From Oncomelania hupensis (taxonomy: Eukaryota; Mollusca; Gastropoda; Littorinimorpha; Pomatiopsidae), in NCBI GenBank assembly GCA_036898135.1, contig CM072512.1, positions 23,018,776 through 23,082,775 of the forward strand: a stretch of DNA of 64,000 nt, read 5' to 3'. Shown one piece after another: positions 37,726 through 49,117 of the stretch. The notes under the pieces were generated by a model. It saw only the letters and a list, made by a program, of their open reading frames with translations, made no database searches and was not told where the DNA came from. Position 1 is the stretch's first letter, and the number at the start of each line of letters is the position of its first letter. The translations under genes and the position numbers were made by a program.

Positions 37726-40700
37726 TATAAAGCATTTTTCCAGGACGGAAACAGTTCAAATCGCTCCCTCACGCATTCACACTCATTGAACATTAGAACT
37801 AGACATTTGTGCCCACAGCGCTGTGATTACGCTTTTAGTGTGTAAATGTTCCTGCACAATAATTTATTTTCATTCATTCATTTAGGAAAACATGGGGGGG
37901 GGGGGGGGGGGAGGAACCCCTAGACCTACTTATTAAGTATATTAGAAAAAGAAACAAAGAACGAGACATAAAAAAAGAGTCGGTCTATCAAAGTTGCAAT
38001 ACGAATAGCTTAGCTTGTTTGTGGTCATGCGGGTATGCATCAAGGCACACAAACCGATCAGAACATGCACTGATTGTTCAGTGGTTAGGTCCTTAATCCT
38101 CTCCCCTGGGATGGTTATCCCGTCTGCCATATCGCCAATGGTGGGTGTAGACGTTACGCTTCAAAGTTCATTCAGTCAGAACATAAAGAGTAACTATTTA
38201 TTTTAAGATTGTAAAGGCGTGCTTTAGGCAGTAAGTTGACGGAAGTTTCGTGTTTGTGCATGTAGGCGCACAAGTACTTGATTACTGGAATAAGCAACCT
38301 TGTGCATCTATAATAAGCTAATAATGTATACATTGTTTATGTCATGAAATCAGTAAAGTTAAGATGATATAAGTATCATGACTTTCTTATCAATTTTCGT
38401 TCACTCTCGTTTCTTAGGGCCGTTCCTTTGGATAGTCACAGCGCCAGACAGCAACTTTCTCATCAGAGTCTTCAACCACAACAGTATCAGGCTATTCACC
38501 AGCAGCAGCTAAAGCTAGTTGCCGAACAGCTGAAGCGCCTTAGCCCTTCCAAGTCTCATACTCACGAGCCAGTGAGACCACCAAGGAAATCGTCTCCACC
38601 CAAAGCCGGAGTCCCTGTCCCTGCCCCGCGCCTTGACGAGAAACGTTCAGGCTCGAAGCGTGCCGAACCAGGACCTGTAGCAAAGCCACGCAGACAATCC
38701 ATTTCACCTGCAATGAAGACTGGCAGGCAGGAAGGCCAAGGTGATCAAGGCACCAAAAAGCCACCGTCAACTAGTCACAAAAAATCCGGCAAAGAGTACA
38801 CATCTGACAGTGGCTCAAGCTCTGATTCTGCTGGCAGGTCTATCAAGATGAGAGAAAACGTACACGCCAAGAAGAGAAAGCACCAATCTAAAACCCCCAG
38901 AGGAGAAACATCTCAAAAGAAAAAGGAATCACAGGCTGCTGCGACTGCTTCAAATAAACCAGCAGCTCAACGAAACATGGACCAAGCCAGCCAAACTGAT
39001 TTAATAAAAGGTGATACGAAAACCCCGGAAAGTGCTGCCCTTCCCTCTTATGCTGAGCTTGGAATGCTCGAAAACATTCGTGATAAACTACTGAATGAAG
39101 ACCAAAGTATACTGGAGCGCTTCAAAACGGCTACTGACTTTTTGGAGATGTTTTCACAGCTATGCGCAGAAGATCCACAGTTACAGCATCTACAAAATCG
39201 ACGAAAGCCACATAGTGATGTCAAACAACGACCGGAAGAAAAACCAGATGGAGAGTTCAGTATAAGCCAGTCACCTACCAACCAGAGGCTTAAATCCCCT
39301 TCCATCCAGAGGGTTAGTTCCCCTGAAAAAATGAGGTTTGCAGTGAAAGAAAGCAACAACGACGGAGAAAAAGTTAAAAAGTACGACTCTGCCGTGCTTC
39401 GTGCGGTTCAGGCGGAGGAAGAAAGTATGCGAGCTAAGAAACAGGGCTCAGAAACAGAAACCGGACAGCCACAGTTACAGCCATCTACAGAGAGTAGCAC
39501 AGCTACCCCAAGAGTTGGAGAATGGAGCGGTACATCTACCCCGAGAGAAAGGGTTCCAGAAAGAAGTGGTGCAGCTACCCCAAGAGAAAAAGTTGTTGAA
39601 ATGAGCGGCTCACCTACCCCGAGAGTTGTAGAAAGGAGCGGCACACCTACCCCGAGAGTTGTAGAAAGAAGTGGTACAGCTTCCCCGAGAGTTGTAGAAA
39701 GAAGTGCAATAGCTACTCCGAGAGTTATAGAAAAGAGTACTACGCCTACCCCAAGAGTTTTAGATATGCCTACCCCAAGAGTCTTAGATGCACATATCCC
39801 AAAAAGTTTAGATACACCTACCCCAAGAGTTTTAGAAAGGAGCGGTACAGCTACCTCGAGAGAAAAGTTTATGGAATGGAGCAGTGCAGCAACACGGAGA
39901 GAAAAGGCTTTAGAAAGGAGCGACACACCTACACTGCGAGTTGTCGAAAGAAGTGGTACAGGTACCCCGAGAGACATGATTGTAGAATGGAACGAAAGAG
40001 ATCATAAGTCTACAGAACGTCGTGACTTAGAGAAAAAAGCAACTGCTGAACCAGAACGCAAAGCAACTGCTGACCCCAAAAGAAAAGCAACTGACCCCGA
40101 AAGAAAACCAACAGCAGACAGACCTGTTATTGACATGAGAGAAGATGACACAGTAACTGAGGCAAAGCGACACCAAACAATTAAACGACGAACAGAAGAA
40201 TGTTCAGAAACTGTACTGAGGGGAACAGAACCACAGGCAACTTCCGTTAAAAAGATGTGGTCCAACGCAGAAGTAACTGCTGAACGAAAGTTTACGCCGC
40301 CAGCCAGACAGGAATCACTGGAGCTGGACTCGATTGTCGCAGACAACATACAGATCATAGAGAATTCACGGAAAGTTGATAACCGCATTTGGGACACAAG
40401 GAAAATTTTTGAATCAGCACCTAAGACAGAAGCTTCAGAAGTCAGACGTTTCACCTCAAAATCTGCACCTGCCAATGCACCTCGCTTAAATAATGTGTCT
40501 GCTCTGGCAGAAGCAAAACGAGCGAGTAGCTTCTTGGAAATCATACCAGCATCAAATAGTGGGCATCTGCCAAAGGTGCCTCATTCAGAATCATCAGAAC
40601 ATGTGAAAAGAAAAAATTCAATGGAAATCTGCGAAGGCAGCACAAAGAAAGTGTTATCTAAATCTGACCTAATGAAATTCAGTTCAGCGCCTGAAGAGGC

Positions 40701-42036
40701 AGTTGCGGGCAATGACACGCCACCAAAACCAATAAGGTCAGTCACCAAATCAAATGGTGAACTAAGAAACCACCTGCTTTGGAAAGAAAAACAAGCTGAG
40801 GATGAGGGTCTCGACGAAATTCTAGAGCGACAGCGAACGCGAAGGGAACACTTGAAATTGAGAAGAAACCGTCCCCCTACAGGCCCTAATAGAGAAAACT
40901 CCGATGCTTCAATTACGGGGCTTAACGGGGCGAACACGCCGAGGCCCGTGGAGGAAAAGGTCATGATGTCACCGCCCAAACAAGATTTAAACAGCGTCAC
41001 AAACCAACACCTCGAAAGGGCTGAGAGTCAACTAAACAAACTGGAAAAGAAAGACTCTTATTTTAAGAAACCTTCGCTTGATGGTATGAGAGAATTTGAT
41101 GTTATAAACAAAAACGAAACAAAAACATCGCCGAACAGTGGAGGCACCTTCAACATACTTCGAAACAATGCTACTCAACCAGGCAGTAATAGTCTAAACA
41201 GTAACAAACAAGAAACTAGCCACTCCCCAATTTCCGACGTTTCGGAGAATTCTTTATTTGGACTGGATCGAGACAACGCTGTTCACAGGAGACTGAAGTG
41301 GCGGCGAGCACCAGATAAAAATAGCCCAGAAACAGAAGTAAAGCCACCACCTGTTCCTCCGAAAACTACTCGTTTGAGTGAGATTTCACCGCCTCCTAAT
41401 CGTGCAGATTCTCCGCTCTTCAAATCAGAATCGCCCATGCCCATTGTTAGTGACAAATGCATTGATTCTCATCAATCTCTGCAGACCTCTCCACCCAGGC
41501 TAATGCGTGGCTCTTCTCAGTACAACAGCACAGAGTCAGCGCTGGCGGGGGGAGAAGCTGCGATAGCGAAACATTCAACTGACAGAGGGATCAGTGAGGA
41601 GAAGTCCTTGACGCCCAGCCTGGCTGCTTCCATCTTTGATCCCATGGTGCAGCAGAAACGAGACCTGGAAAAGACAGAAGCTGAGCGTAAAGCACGAACT
41701 GGTCACAAGGAAATCATGTCGTCTCCACAGTTCAGGGCCAACGTCTCTATGTTTGAGCGTGCTGCAACAGCAGAGAGTGACACCGCCACCGACAATAAAT
41801 TAGTGAAAGTCAACATCAAGAGGTTTGAAAGTGCTGGCAGAAAACAAAGACCGCAAATTGACGCCCTCCATCGAATCCAACGTTCTGCCTCTCTCAGCCC
41901 AGAAAGGCGAGCAGCATTTTCAACACGCGTGTCCCGCAGTCCTTTGACAGGCGATGAAGCATCACCACCGGCACTGGTTAAAACCGAATTTACTGAACTC
42001 CGCAAATGTGTCATTGCCGGGCAACAAAATAATTAA
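34648..42036 (+). CDS. Unrecognised single-pass membrane protein with huge disordered cytoplasmic region, seven coding exons, 1413 aa
   Basis: I do not recognise this gene. Coding exons: 34648-34746, 35566-35606, 35931-36084, 36348-36390, 36730-36775, 37273-37512, 38418-42036. All joins are GT-AG with matching phases, and the total is 4242 nt. Residues 1-42 are Ser/Thr/Gly-rich and non-basic; residues 43-62 (LTWALALVLGFICLYIYRVL) are a clear membrane span; Arg/Lys/His follow, so the positive-inside rule predicts N-out/C-in. Residues about 416-469 look helical. Residues about 560-735 hold an array of SGTxTPRVVER-like repeats. Around 1185 is a PPPVPPK SH3-type motif. Near 1313 and 1338 are two related motifs, FRANVSMFERA and VKVNIKRFESA. 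The protein could be a membrane-anchored scaffold or cytoskeletal linker; that is inference. The gene is intact and its largest exon codes for 1205 residues. Confidence 0.82.
34811..35193 (-). mobile_element. LINE-A 3' fragment in intron 1 of the membrane-protein gene
   Basis: Minus-strand MRCYRRLLGISYTQHITNNE segment, basic QGGRRRGRKKKRW segment, NIREWTGLTLSEAM, and the (GGATA)n tail at 34811-34830. It starts only about 65 nt after the exon 1 donor. Confidence 0.87.
35566..35606 (+). CDS. Membrane-protein gene coding exon 2 (micro-exon, 41 nt)
   Basis: Acceptor CTACTTGCAG with a pyrimidine-rich tract, donor GTGAGA. Encodes EATNAYSRELTWA plus two bases of Leu47. It was inferred because exons 1 and 3 are out of phase without it; the exon supplies exactly the needed phase change and leads straight into the membrane span. 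Confidence 0.68.
35931..36084 (+). CDS. Membrane-protein gene coding exon 3 (transmembrane segment)
   Basis: Acceptor TTCTTTTGCAG, donor GTAAGC. In the frame set by exon 2 it encodes ALVLGFICLYIYRVLGKQ followed by a hydrophilic basic juxtamembrane stretch ending SPTSPFLT. The hydrophobic core is about 16 residues here plus four from exon 2. Confidence 0.82.
36348..36390 (+). CDS. Membrane-protein gene coding exon 4
   Basis: 43-nt exon between a GTTCACCAG acceptor and GTAAGT donor, encoding AYKNRFAHKDYNDQ plus one base. Two Tyr in acidic or basic contexts. Phase links exon 3 (phase 0) to exon 5 (phase 1). Confidence 0.78.
36730..36775 (+). CDS. Membrane-protein gene coding exon 5
   Basis: 46-nt exon between TTTTGCAG and GTGAAT, encoding VHEDSASAVGYDVLH and two bases of the next Arg. 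Phases match on both sides. Confidence 0.78.
36939..36990. repeat. (GAT)n microsatellite in a membrane-protein gene intron
   Basis: GAT run within a purine-rich GAA/GAT stretch (36838-37020), between coding exons 5 and 6. Confidence 0.92.
37273..37512 (+). CDS. Membrane-protein gene coding exon 6
   Basis: 240-nt exon (acceptor TTTGTGCAG, donor GTAAGG), symmetric phase 2-2, so it could be skipped without changing frame. Encodes RYNNKTYHECLVPRAVWKRH and continues to a serine- and arginine-rich segment with WGSRRRPSLHEMYGPLYSLR. A (TTA)n tract starts about 80 nt downstream. Confidence 0.78.
37595..37727. repeat. (ATT)n microsatellite, two runs
   Basis: ATT runs 37595-37652 and 37659-37727, then TATAAAGCATTTTTCCAGGA, the dispersed-repeat start also seen elsewhere next to ATT runs. 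A G run of 18 occurs at 37892-37909. Confidence 0.93.
38058..38184 (+). mobile_element. 5'-truncated family B SINE
   Basis: Body 38067-38175 matches the 3' half of the SINE at 459-682 (CTGCCATATCGCCAATGGTG and the GTAGACGTTA tail). A 9-bp duplication TCAGAACAT flanks it (38058-38066, 38176-38184). It lies in the last intron of the membrane-protein gene, about 230 nt before the giant exon. Confidence 0.82.
38418..42036 (+). CDS. Membrane-protein gene coding exon 7 (giant terminal coding exon)
   Basis: Acceptor TTTCTTAG; 3619 nt open to TAA at 42034. Reads AVPLDSHSARQQLSHQS onward. Composition: Gln/Pro-rich start, Lys/Ser/Pro-rich stretch, helical patch, TPR-repeat array (nt about 39490-39990), Lys/Glu-rich stretch of KATADPERK type, then long polar segments with SP/TP sites. 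An exon of this length with uninterrupted reading is strong evidence for coding. There is no initiator in this exon; the frame enters from exon 6. Confidence 0.92.
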
Positions 42037-42305
42037 TTAATTAATACTAGTCAAGTGGGAGAAACTCCGTGTAGATGAAACACTGATCCAGTGCAATTGC
42101 TGAGAACACGAAAGCTTCTTTGTATTTTCAGATTATATGTTAACTAATGCTAACCATTTCAGATCATTCATATTTGCACTTCCCCACAGGTCAAAGTCGC
42201 TGTGCGCCATCATTTTTTTCTAAAAACGTTTTGCGCTGTATCTCAAAATTGGCTGAACCGTTTTCGATTTTTTTCTTTCTTTGTAGAGAGGTCATTCCAT
42301 GGTGT

Positions 42306-42340
<35 letters not shown>

Positions 42341-42464
42341 GAAGAAGCCGAGTCACAATACCACAAACAAAAGTAACACTTAAGCTTATTTTACGGCAAT
42401 GCGTGTGAGTGTCTGGACCAATATTCCAATGACTTGCCATCTTGTTTTCTTCCTTTCTGTATAC
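42037..42464 (+). other. Probable 3'UTR start of the membrane-protein gene
   Basis: Non-coding sequence after the stop codon, with a run of about 33 T at 42306-42338. A copy of repeat R1 (reverse orientation) begins just downstream. No convincing polyadenylation signal close to the stop; the transcript may extend into R1. Confidence 0.4.
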
Positions 42465-43537
42465 CCCAAAAGAAGAGCACTGTACATCACTTTTTGACTT
42501 ACATGCATAGCATAGCGAATCTATGTACTCACCACCCCCCATCACCACCCTCTCCCATCCCTCCCTCCTCCTCCAAAGAATGTTTTTTCTCCAGATGTTT
42601 GCAAATCTGTGCGACATGAGTTCTAAATAATCCAAAACTGATATCGAAAAAAAAATGTCCGTCTGTCTGGCCGCCGTCTTTCTTACTTTAAAGTGGCTAA
42701 TTACTCGGAACCTATTTCAACTATCACAACCAAGCTTGGCAAGATTGTGTATACCCAGGAGACTTCGAAAAGAATCTGTGAATGAATGGCTTCACTTCAA
42801 GGTCAAGGTCATCAAATGTTAGTAAAATAATGACAAATTTTCACGTAATTTCACTTTCTTTTTCTAGGTTAATAATATTGATTGAATGATAGATACCAAT
42901 GAGAAACACATACTATGCAAATTTGGTCAACCTCACTCCAAGGTCAAAGTCACTGGAGCTGGCCAAAGTCTGTTTGTATAGGCACTTAGGAGTGACCTTG
43001 ACCCTAAACTGTGAGAGAAATAAAGTCCAAACTTGTGTTTAAAGGTGATAGACTGATCTGTGATATGTTCTGTTTTTGCGTTGAACTTGAAGGTCAGGGT
43101 CATTTTAGGCCTTGTGAACACATAAAAAGAATAGGTCATCGTACAGTGGAATGACTATTTTAACCCATAGTATGCAACAATATTGGGTTATTTGATCATA
43201 AATGCATGAGAGATCACGTGAGGGTCAATGTCGCCCCAAGGTCAAAATCACTGAAGGTCAATGCCATCCCAAGGCCACCGTTTTATTTTTATTTATTTTA
43301 TAATTTTGGGGGGCAGAATATAACTTTGTTGTACTTTATTTAATAGTACATGAGTGTATTTGGAGCCAGGGGTCAATTTCATCTCAATGTCAAGAGCATA
43401 GAAAGGTCAAAGTCAGTATTACTTGACATTTTAATGCCACCATTTCATTCTGTGGGGTTTTTTGGCACACATTTCATGTTAAATATTGCGAGTTCCATAA
43501 GGAGCATATAAGTCATATGGGCTTTTTCCTTCTATTT
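42465..43537 (-). repeat. R1 long interspersed repeat, copy 1 (reverse)
   Basis: Reverse of the family seen at 49.1 and 61.0 kb: from ...AAGTGATGTACAGTGCTC near 42490 to AGTCATATGGGC near 43515. Contains many AGGTCA words, e.g. TCAAGGTCAAGGTCA at about 42798. No coding capacity. Confidence 0.75.
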
Positions 43538-44483
43538 TTTTTTAAAATTAATTTGACAATGAAAACTTGAAAATAACCAAAGCCCGTCCTTATCCAAATT
43601 TTGAAAATTTGAAAGTGACAGCCGGTCTTATACTTCGATGCTCATGGCATATCTATATAACCTTTTTTCACACAGTACAGAATATGGACTGAAAAGTCGG
43701 ACTGTGTATTCGTATTTTATTTGTAACATGACAGCGTTTATTTATTCCACTATTTATTTTTTTAATTAATCTATCTATATATATATCTGTTTATTTCGCA
43801 TATACGTTATTGTATCATGCAAGCATTTACGTATTGTATATTGACTGCTTGAATTTTTCCATTTGTCACGAGAATTAAATTTTGTAAACGTTCATAAAAA
43901 GTGACTGAAACCTCATGTGCTTTTGTGTAATGCATTTGTTAAAACTTATATTCTGCAATGTTGTACTATGTGTGAATAGTTTATGGTGGAGGGGTGAGGG
44001 AGGCCATTGCTGAACAGGTAATACACATTTAAACAACCACAGCTGTGCTATAGGAAGTATACTTTTTTTTTTTAAAGTCATAATAATGTGAATTTATAAT
44101 CATAATAATTTATTATTATTACTATTATTATTATTTCTTATATTATTTCACAGAATCCTCGCTCAGATTTACCATAATATTAAAGTGTTCGAGTGGCAAA
44201 TAAAACAGTAATACTGCTGAATTTTGCCAATGCATCAGTCAGATAACATCTATTTAGTTTATATTTTGAGTCATTCATTTTGTGACTTTCAGAATTTGTG
44301 GCATTCAGTATCAATGCGCAAATAAGCATATGTCACTTTATAATAATAATAATAATTCATTTTACGAAAACAGCATTATTAGTACCGATGACAGGAATTA
44401 TGCCAGAATTTAGACAAATGCAATTAATTATTCATGAGAAATTGCCATAATTATTGATTCATTCCTCTGGAAGAAGAGACGTG

Positions 44484-44534
<51 letters not shown>

Positions 44535-45065
44535 CTCTCTCTCTCTCTTCCTCTCTCTCTCTTTCTCACATACACACACATTTTTATCACGTTCACGCAT
44601 GTACCCGCAAAGAGAAAGAGAGAGGAAGAGTTGCATCAACAAAGCGCACAACTGTCCCAGATTTTTTTAAAAAAAAAGAAAAGAAGAAAAACAAAAAACA
44701 ATACTTTTATTTATCATATTTGTTAAAAAAAAATTAGTGAGGCCCAACACCAGAATGCAAACATGAGGCCAATTTGTGGAAAGACGAATTGCAATACACA
44801 GTACGTGTTCCGGGATTTATTCATTTAGAAAATACAAATCAGTCCTTGGGGGGAAATAAAATTTAAAATAAACAAACAAAAAATAATTAGCAGAAGGTTT
44901 GAGCAATCCAGAACAGGATGAAAATGTGGAAAAAAACAAAACAAAATGCTTGCAAACTCTTCATTTATGCATCGAGTATACAATAGAGAAAAATATGCAT
45001 TAAAAATGTAGAACTCCTCAGAACATTAACAATTGCTACTCACGTGTAACGAAACATCATAGAAA
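43538..45065. other. AT-rich intergenic stretch
   Basis: Apart from ATT runs near 44110 and the TC run at 44489, no feature recognised. Confidence 0.4.
44489..44580. repeat. (TC)n microsatellite
   Basis: TC run with a few TT interruptions and a short CA end. Confidence 0.93.
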
Positions 45066-45474
45066 TAGCAGTTACATTACATTACATTACAATTGCTTTA
45101 GGTCCAGCGGACTCTTCCGAGCCAAATCAGGACCGGACAACCCCCGATCCGCATAAAAGATCTGCTGAAACAACCCTAGTGGTAAAACCGAAAGCTCTCC
45201 ACCAGCCAGTAACTTTACAATAAAGACATCCCACCTGGCAGAAAGCGTCCAATATTCTCAAGCTGATCCAACAGACCTCATACACAAACAAGGAGTCTTG
45301 TCCCGGAAGAGTTTTCAAGAAAAAAGTTAGGAAACTGGTCTAGCGAAGAAGACGATAGTATAGCAGATTGATAGAAAAGAGCAGGAATGAGAAAGAGCAA
45401 ATGAGAAAGACAGCGACAGTGGGAATTTAAAGTACTACATTTCCAGAAAGTGGGGATACTATTTATACTGAAAT
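45066..45474 (+). repeat. R2 repeat, copy 2
   Basis: Starts with (TTACA)n then ATTGCTTTAGGTCCAGCGGA and ends GGGGATACTATTTATACTG. The middle block (frame of CCCCGTTTACACAAACAAAA in other copies) is deleted here. Confidence 0.75.
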
Positions 45475-45732
45475 AGCAGTTAAACGTCAGAATGTCAGAT
45501 CCCACATGATCGAAATTCACATTAAGCTTAATCACAACCCTACGCGCCCTGCCCACGCACATACAAACAAGCGACAACAAATATTCAACAAGTTAATTTG
45601 TGATAATTCAATTGCAATGCAAATTACCTGCAACTGATTGATCGTTAACTTCAGATGATACAATTCTATGGCCATGTAAACCAGTTTGAAATGTCTCATA
45701 TCAGATTGCAGATTGACCATAGTGTAAAACCT

Positions 45733-46270
45733 AGTTAGTTAGTTATTCATTGCTTACATGGTCCAGCGGACTGCAAAGAGCCGAATCAGGACCACAAAAT
45801 CAAGACCACAACTTGGCTGAAAGAGGTCTCACCCCTGATCGGTATAAAAGATCTGCTGAAACAACCCTAGTGGTAACAATGAAGGCACTCAACCAGCCGG
45901 TCACTTTACAATAAAGGCATCCCACGCAGTGACGCTGAGGCTATACTCTAATTTATCGAAACCCCGTTTACACAAACAAAATAGAATACAAACATCATTA
46001 TAAAATGTCAATAAAACACATACATACAAAATGCCTAAATTGCTAAATAATAATATCATAGGAAGCCCCAGTGACCATTTGGCAGAAAGCGTCCAATATT
46101 CCCAAGTTGATCCAACAGACCTCACAAACAAATGAGGAGTTTTGTCCCGGAAGAGTTTTCAAGAAAAAACGGTAAGTGGCTAATCTAGCGAAGAAGATAG
46201 TATAGTAGATTGATAAAACAGAGCAGGAATGAGAAAGAACAAAGGAGAAAGACAGCGACAGTGGGAATGT
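45733..46270 (+). repeat. R2 repeat, copy 3
   Basis: TTAGTTATTCATTGCTTACA then GGTCCAGCGGACTGCAAAGA, AAGATCTGCTGAAACAACCC, and the GAGAAAGACAGCGACAGTGG end. Contains the middle block. Confidence 0.75.
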
Positions 46271-47140
46271 CATGTCGGTCCCAGTTATTATTATCAAAAA
46301 GATTTTCCGTCGTGTCTTAATCTGAAGGAATTACAGTAAAATCGTTTTGAACGCGCCGAATAATTATTGCACAATTTCGGGGGACAATTCCTGATAAAAA
46401 TGAACATTCAAAATGCATTCGGAAAGGCACAAGAGGTTTGAGGCATTGCAACTAATAAATGACTTTTGAATGCAATACTAAACAGAGCTGAGTATCTTTC
46501 AAAATTTCAAATAAGCATGCAACACCTGAATCTTGCAATGCTGAAATACGTCTTGTAATGGTGAAATGCTGTTAAAATAACAATTTACTTTTCACTGATT
46601 CCCAAAATAAAAATGTGTTAAGTATTATTAAATTGAGTAGTGAACAGAACCAAAATCTTCATTGTCCCCATAAAATGCAAACACGTGTAAAGATTCCAAT
46701 TCCAAATATGTGTATTTAAATTATTAGGTAGCAACAATTTATATAATTATTATATTTTGCATATATACATTCTGTATGTGTAGCGTCGTATGATAGTGTA
46801 AGCTTTAACGATGAAACATTTTACAACGCTTTATTAAGATAAGATAAAACAATATTTAATGCAACAATCAAAAGAAAACAACCACCATTGAAAATTATTA
46901 TTATTGAGAATTAGTTTTAAAATACAAATCGCTCATTACAAATTTACAAACCAATACAAAATACAAAAACACATCATAATTTGCATTTTTAAGGTAGTCG
47001 GGTATGTCGATCCGCGCATCGTTTTGCGCATTCATAATTACATCATGTCATGTCATGCCGCAATTATTATCATCCAAAAGATTTTTCCATCAGTGAAATT
47101 GTTTTGAACGCACCGAATTATTATTGCACAATTTCGGTAG
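46268..47140. repeat. Pair of direct repeats about 780 bp apart
   Basis: 46268-46385 and about 47046-47140 share GTTTTGAACGCGCCGAATAA / GTTTTGAACGCACCGAATTA and TTATTGCACAATTTCGG. The stretch between is AT-rich without coding signal, apart from a LINE-like tail (reverse GGGGACAATGAAGATTTTGG) near 46655-46725. Confidence 0.55.
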
Positions 47141-47297
47141 GTATTTATTAGTATTAGTGTAAATGTCAACACGAAAACTCGTGATCACGAAATGCCAAAA
47201 TCGGAGTTCATGACTGTGAATAGGCTTATATAAAGTAGTCATGAAAGATCACTGACTTTCAAATCTAAATTCTCCGCCGAGACAAATGCAATGTTTG

Positions 47298-47790
47298 TAA
47301 GTTAGTTGTTCATTGCTTACAGGGTCCAGCGGACTGCAAAGAGCCGAATCAGGACCACAACTTGGTTGAAAGAGGATTCACACCTGATACGTATAAAAGA
47401 TATTCTGAAACAACCCTAGTGGTAACAGTGAAGGCACTCCACCAGCCGGTCACTTTACAATAAAGGCATCCGAAGCAGTGGGGGCTAAGGCTATACTCTA
47501 TTTATCGAACTGCCGTTTCCAAAAACAAAATAGAATATAAACACCATTATAAAATATTAACAAATACATATAAAATGCCTACATTAGTAAAAATAATAGT
47601 ATACCAAATTATAATACAAACATCATTATAAAATAAAACACATACATATAAAATGCCTACATTGCTAAATAATAATAACATTCCCAAGTTAACCCAACGG
47701 ACCTCGTACACAAATAAGGAGTTTTGGAAGAATTTTCAACAAAAAAGTAGACATTACAATTATATGGTTATTGCTTTAGGTCCAGCGGAA
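47298..47790 (+). repeat. R2 repeat, copy 4, rearranged
   Basis: Same start block as copy 3. Contains an internal duplication of the ACATATAAAATGCCTACATT segment (47568 and 47640), and ends in a second GCTTTAGGTCCAGCGGA start word at about 47773. Confidence 0.7.
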
Positions 47791-47879
47791 CATTTATGTA
47801 AGATTTCAATGATAATTGTAATTATTCCTTCATATGTGTAATTATCCCATGATATTTGTAATTATCAGGTTGTGGTCTC

Positions 47880-49117
47880 AGTACAACTCAATACAGACGA
47901 TCAAATCGTTCGGGCCAAAGACGAATATAGAAATATCTAGATATCGATGTGCAGGGAAATCTTTCGAAAATAGGTCAATTAGTTTCTTTGTGCAAAATAG
48001 CTTTTTATTAAATTTCAATCTATAAGACTGACAATATATCAAAGAGCCGGGTTTTTTTTTTCTCTTCAGCTCTGTATGGCTCTAGATATTTTCATATCTA
48101 GGTATGTGAATAACATATATAATTATCAAATATTATTAGGATGGAAAGTGCATGAAGGATAGAAAAGTCGGTAGTTCCAAAGCAAGGTAAGTGCACGCTT
48201 ACGAAGCAGAAATAGCAAGAAGGGAAACATGTGCACTCAGAATACATCAATAATAGGTATATACAGATCGCCGCGTCTCTTGAGGAGAAAACCGGAATTC
48301 CCTTTTCAGTAAGCACCTACTACAAGTATACCACGTTTCAGCTAAACAGGACCGTTAATGCCTGGGATCAACAAACAAACCCGCAAGCACCCAGACACAA
48401 TAAGACAAACATTCAAGCAGGCAGGCAGGCAGACATAATGCAACCTACGCACTCTAACCTTTAAAGTACGGCAGAGTAATCAACCTGATGATTGAGGCTG
48501 TCTAATGGATGAAGAAAGAGGGAGTGTAACGCGGTAATAATGCAGATAATGTCTGCAAAGTTTCAAAACATTCTGAATACCTTAGGGAATTTATTGTAAC
48601 AACAAAATGAACAGTAGAGATTGGATTAACCCTTACGTTGGTGGTCACAACAAAACTTGCGCTATATAATTCATTTGGTTCTACTGACCGCGGTTTTTTC
48701 CTTTTTACCAATCTGAAACAAATGGCTTCCTTTTCATCACCATATTCGACGATCGAAGACAAACCTGAACTGGGGTTTTAACTTTTTGAAGATTGTTATG
48801 TATTGCTTACAAATAACTGAACAGAGAACCATTTCCTTCCTTAATGAATGAAGGGTAATCATACTAGGAAAAGGGTTCATTGTTAGTGGATCTGGATTTC
48901 TTACTTGGAAAAAAAAACAACTAAGAAATATTTTTTGTACCAAATCACTAAGACTGCTCATAACAATGCAGGTCTAAAGCAGCAGTGGTAATTTATCCAA
49001 ACTCCTTCCCACCCTCCACCCCCCCCCCTTTTCTTTTTCTTTTACAAGAAAACAAATACTGAACAAATTACATTACATACTCAACTTTATTGCTCTATAT
49101 TCAACCAGCAATTCACT
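47880..49117. other. Intergenic sequence without recognised feature
   Basis: Nothing coding seen. A short piece of the TAATTACAATTATC-type repeat lies just before it (47805-47865). Confidence 0.35.

Noticed and set aside
39408..40544. Long antisense frames (189 and 180 codons) in the giant exon
   Set aside because: Repeat-driven shadows of the plus-strand coding exon; the plus frame is open for 1205 codons and is phase-linked to upstream exons.
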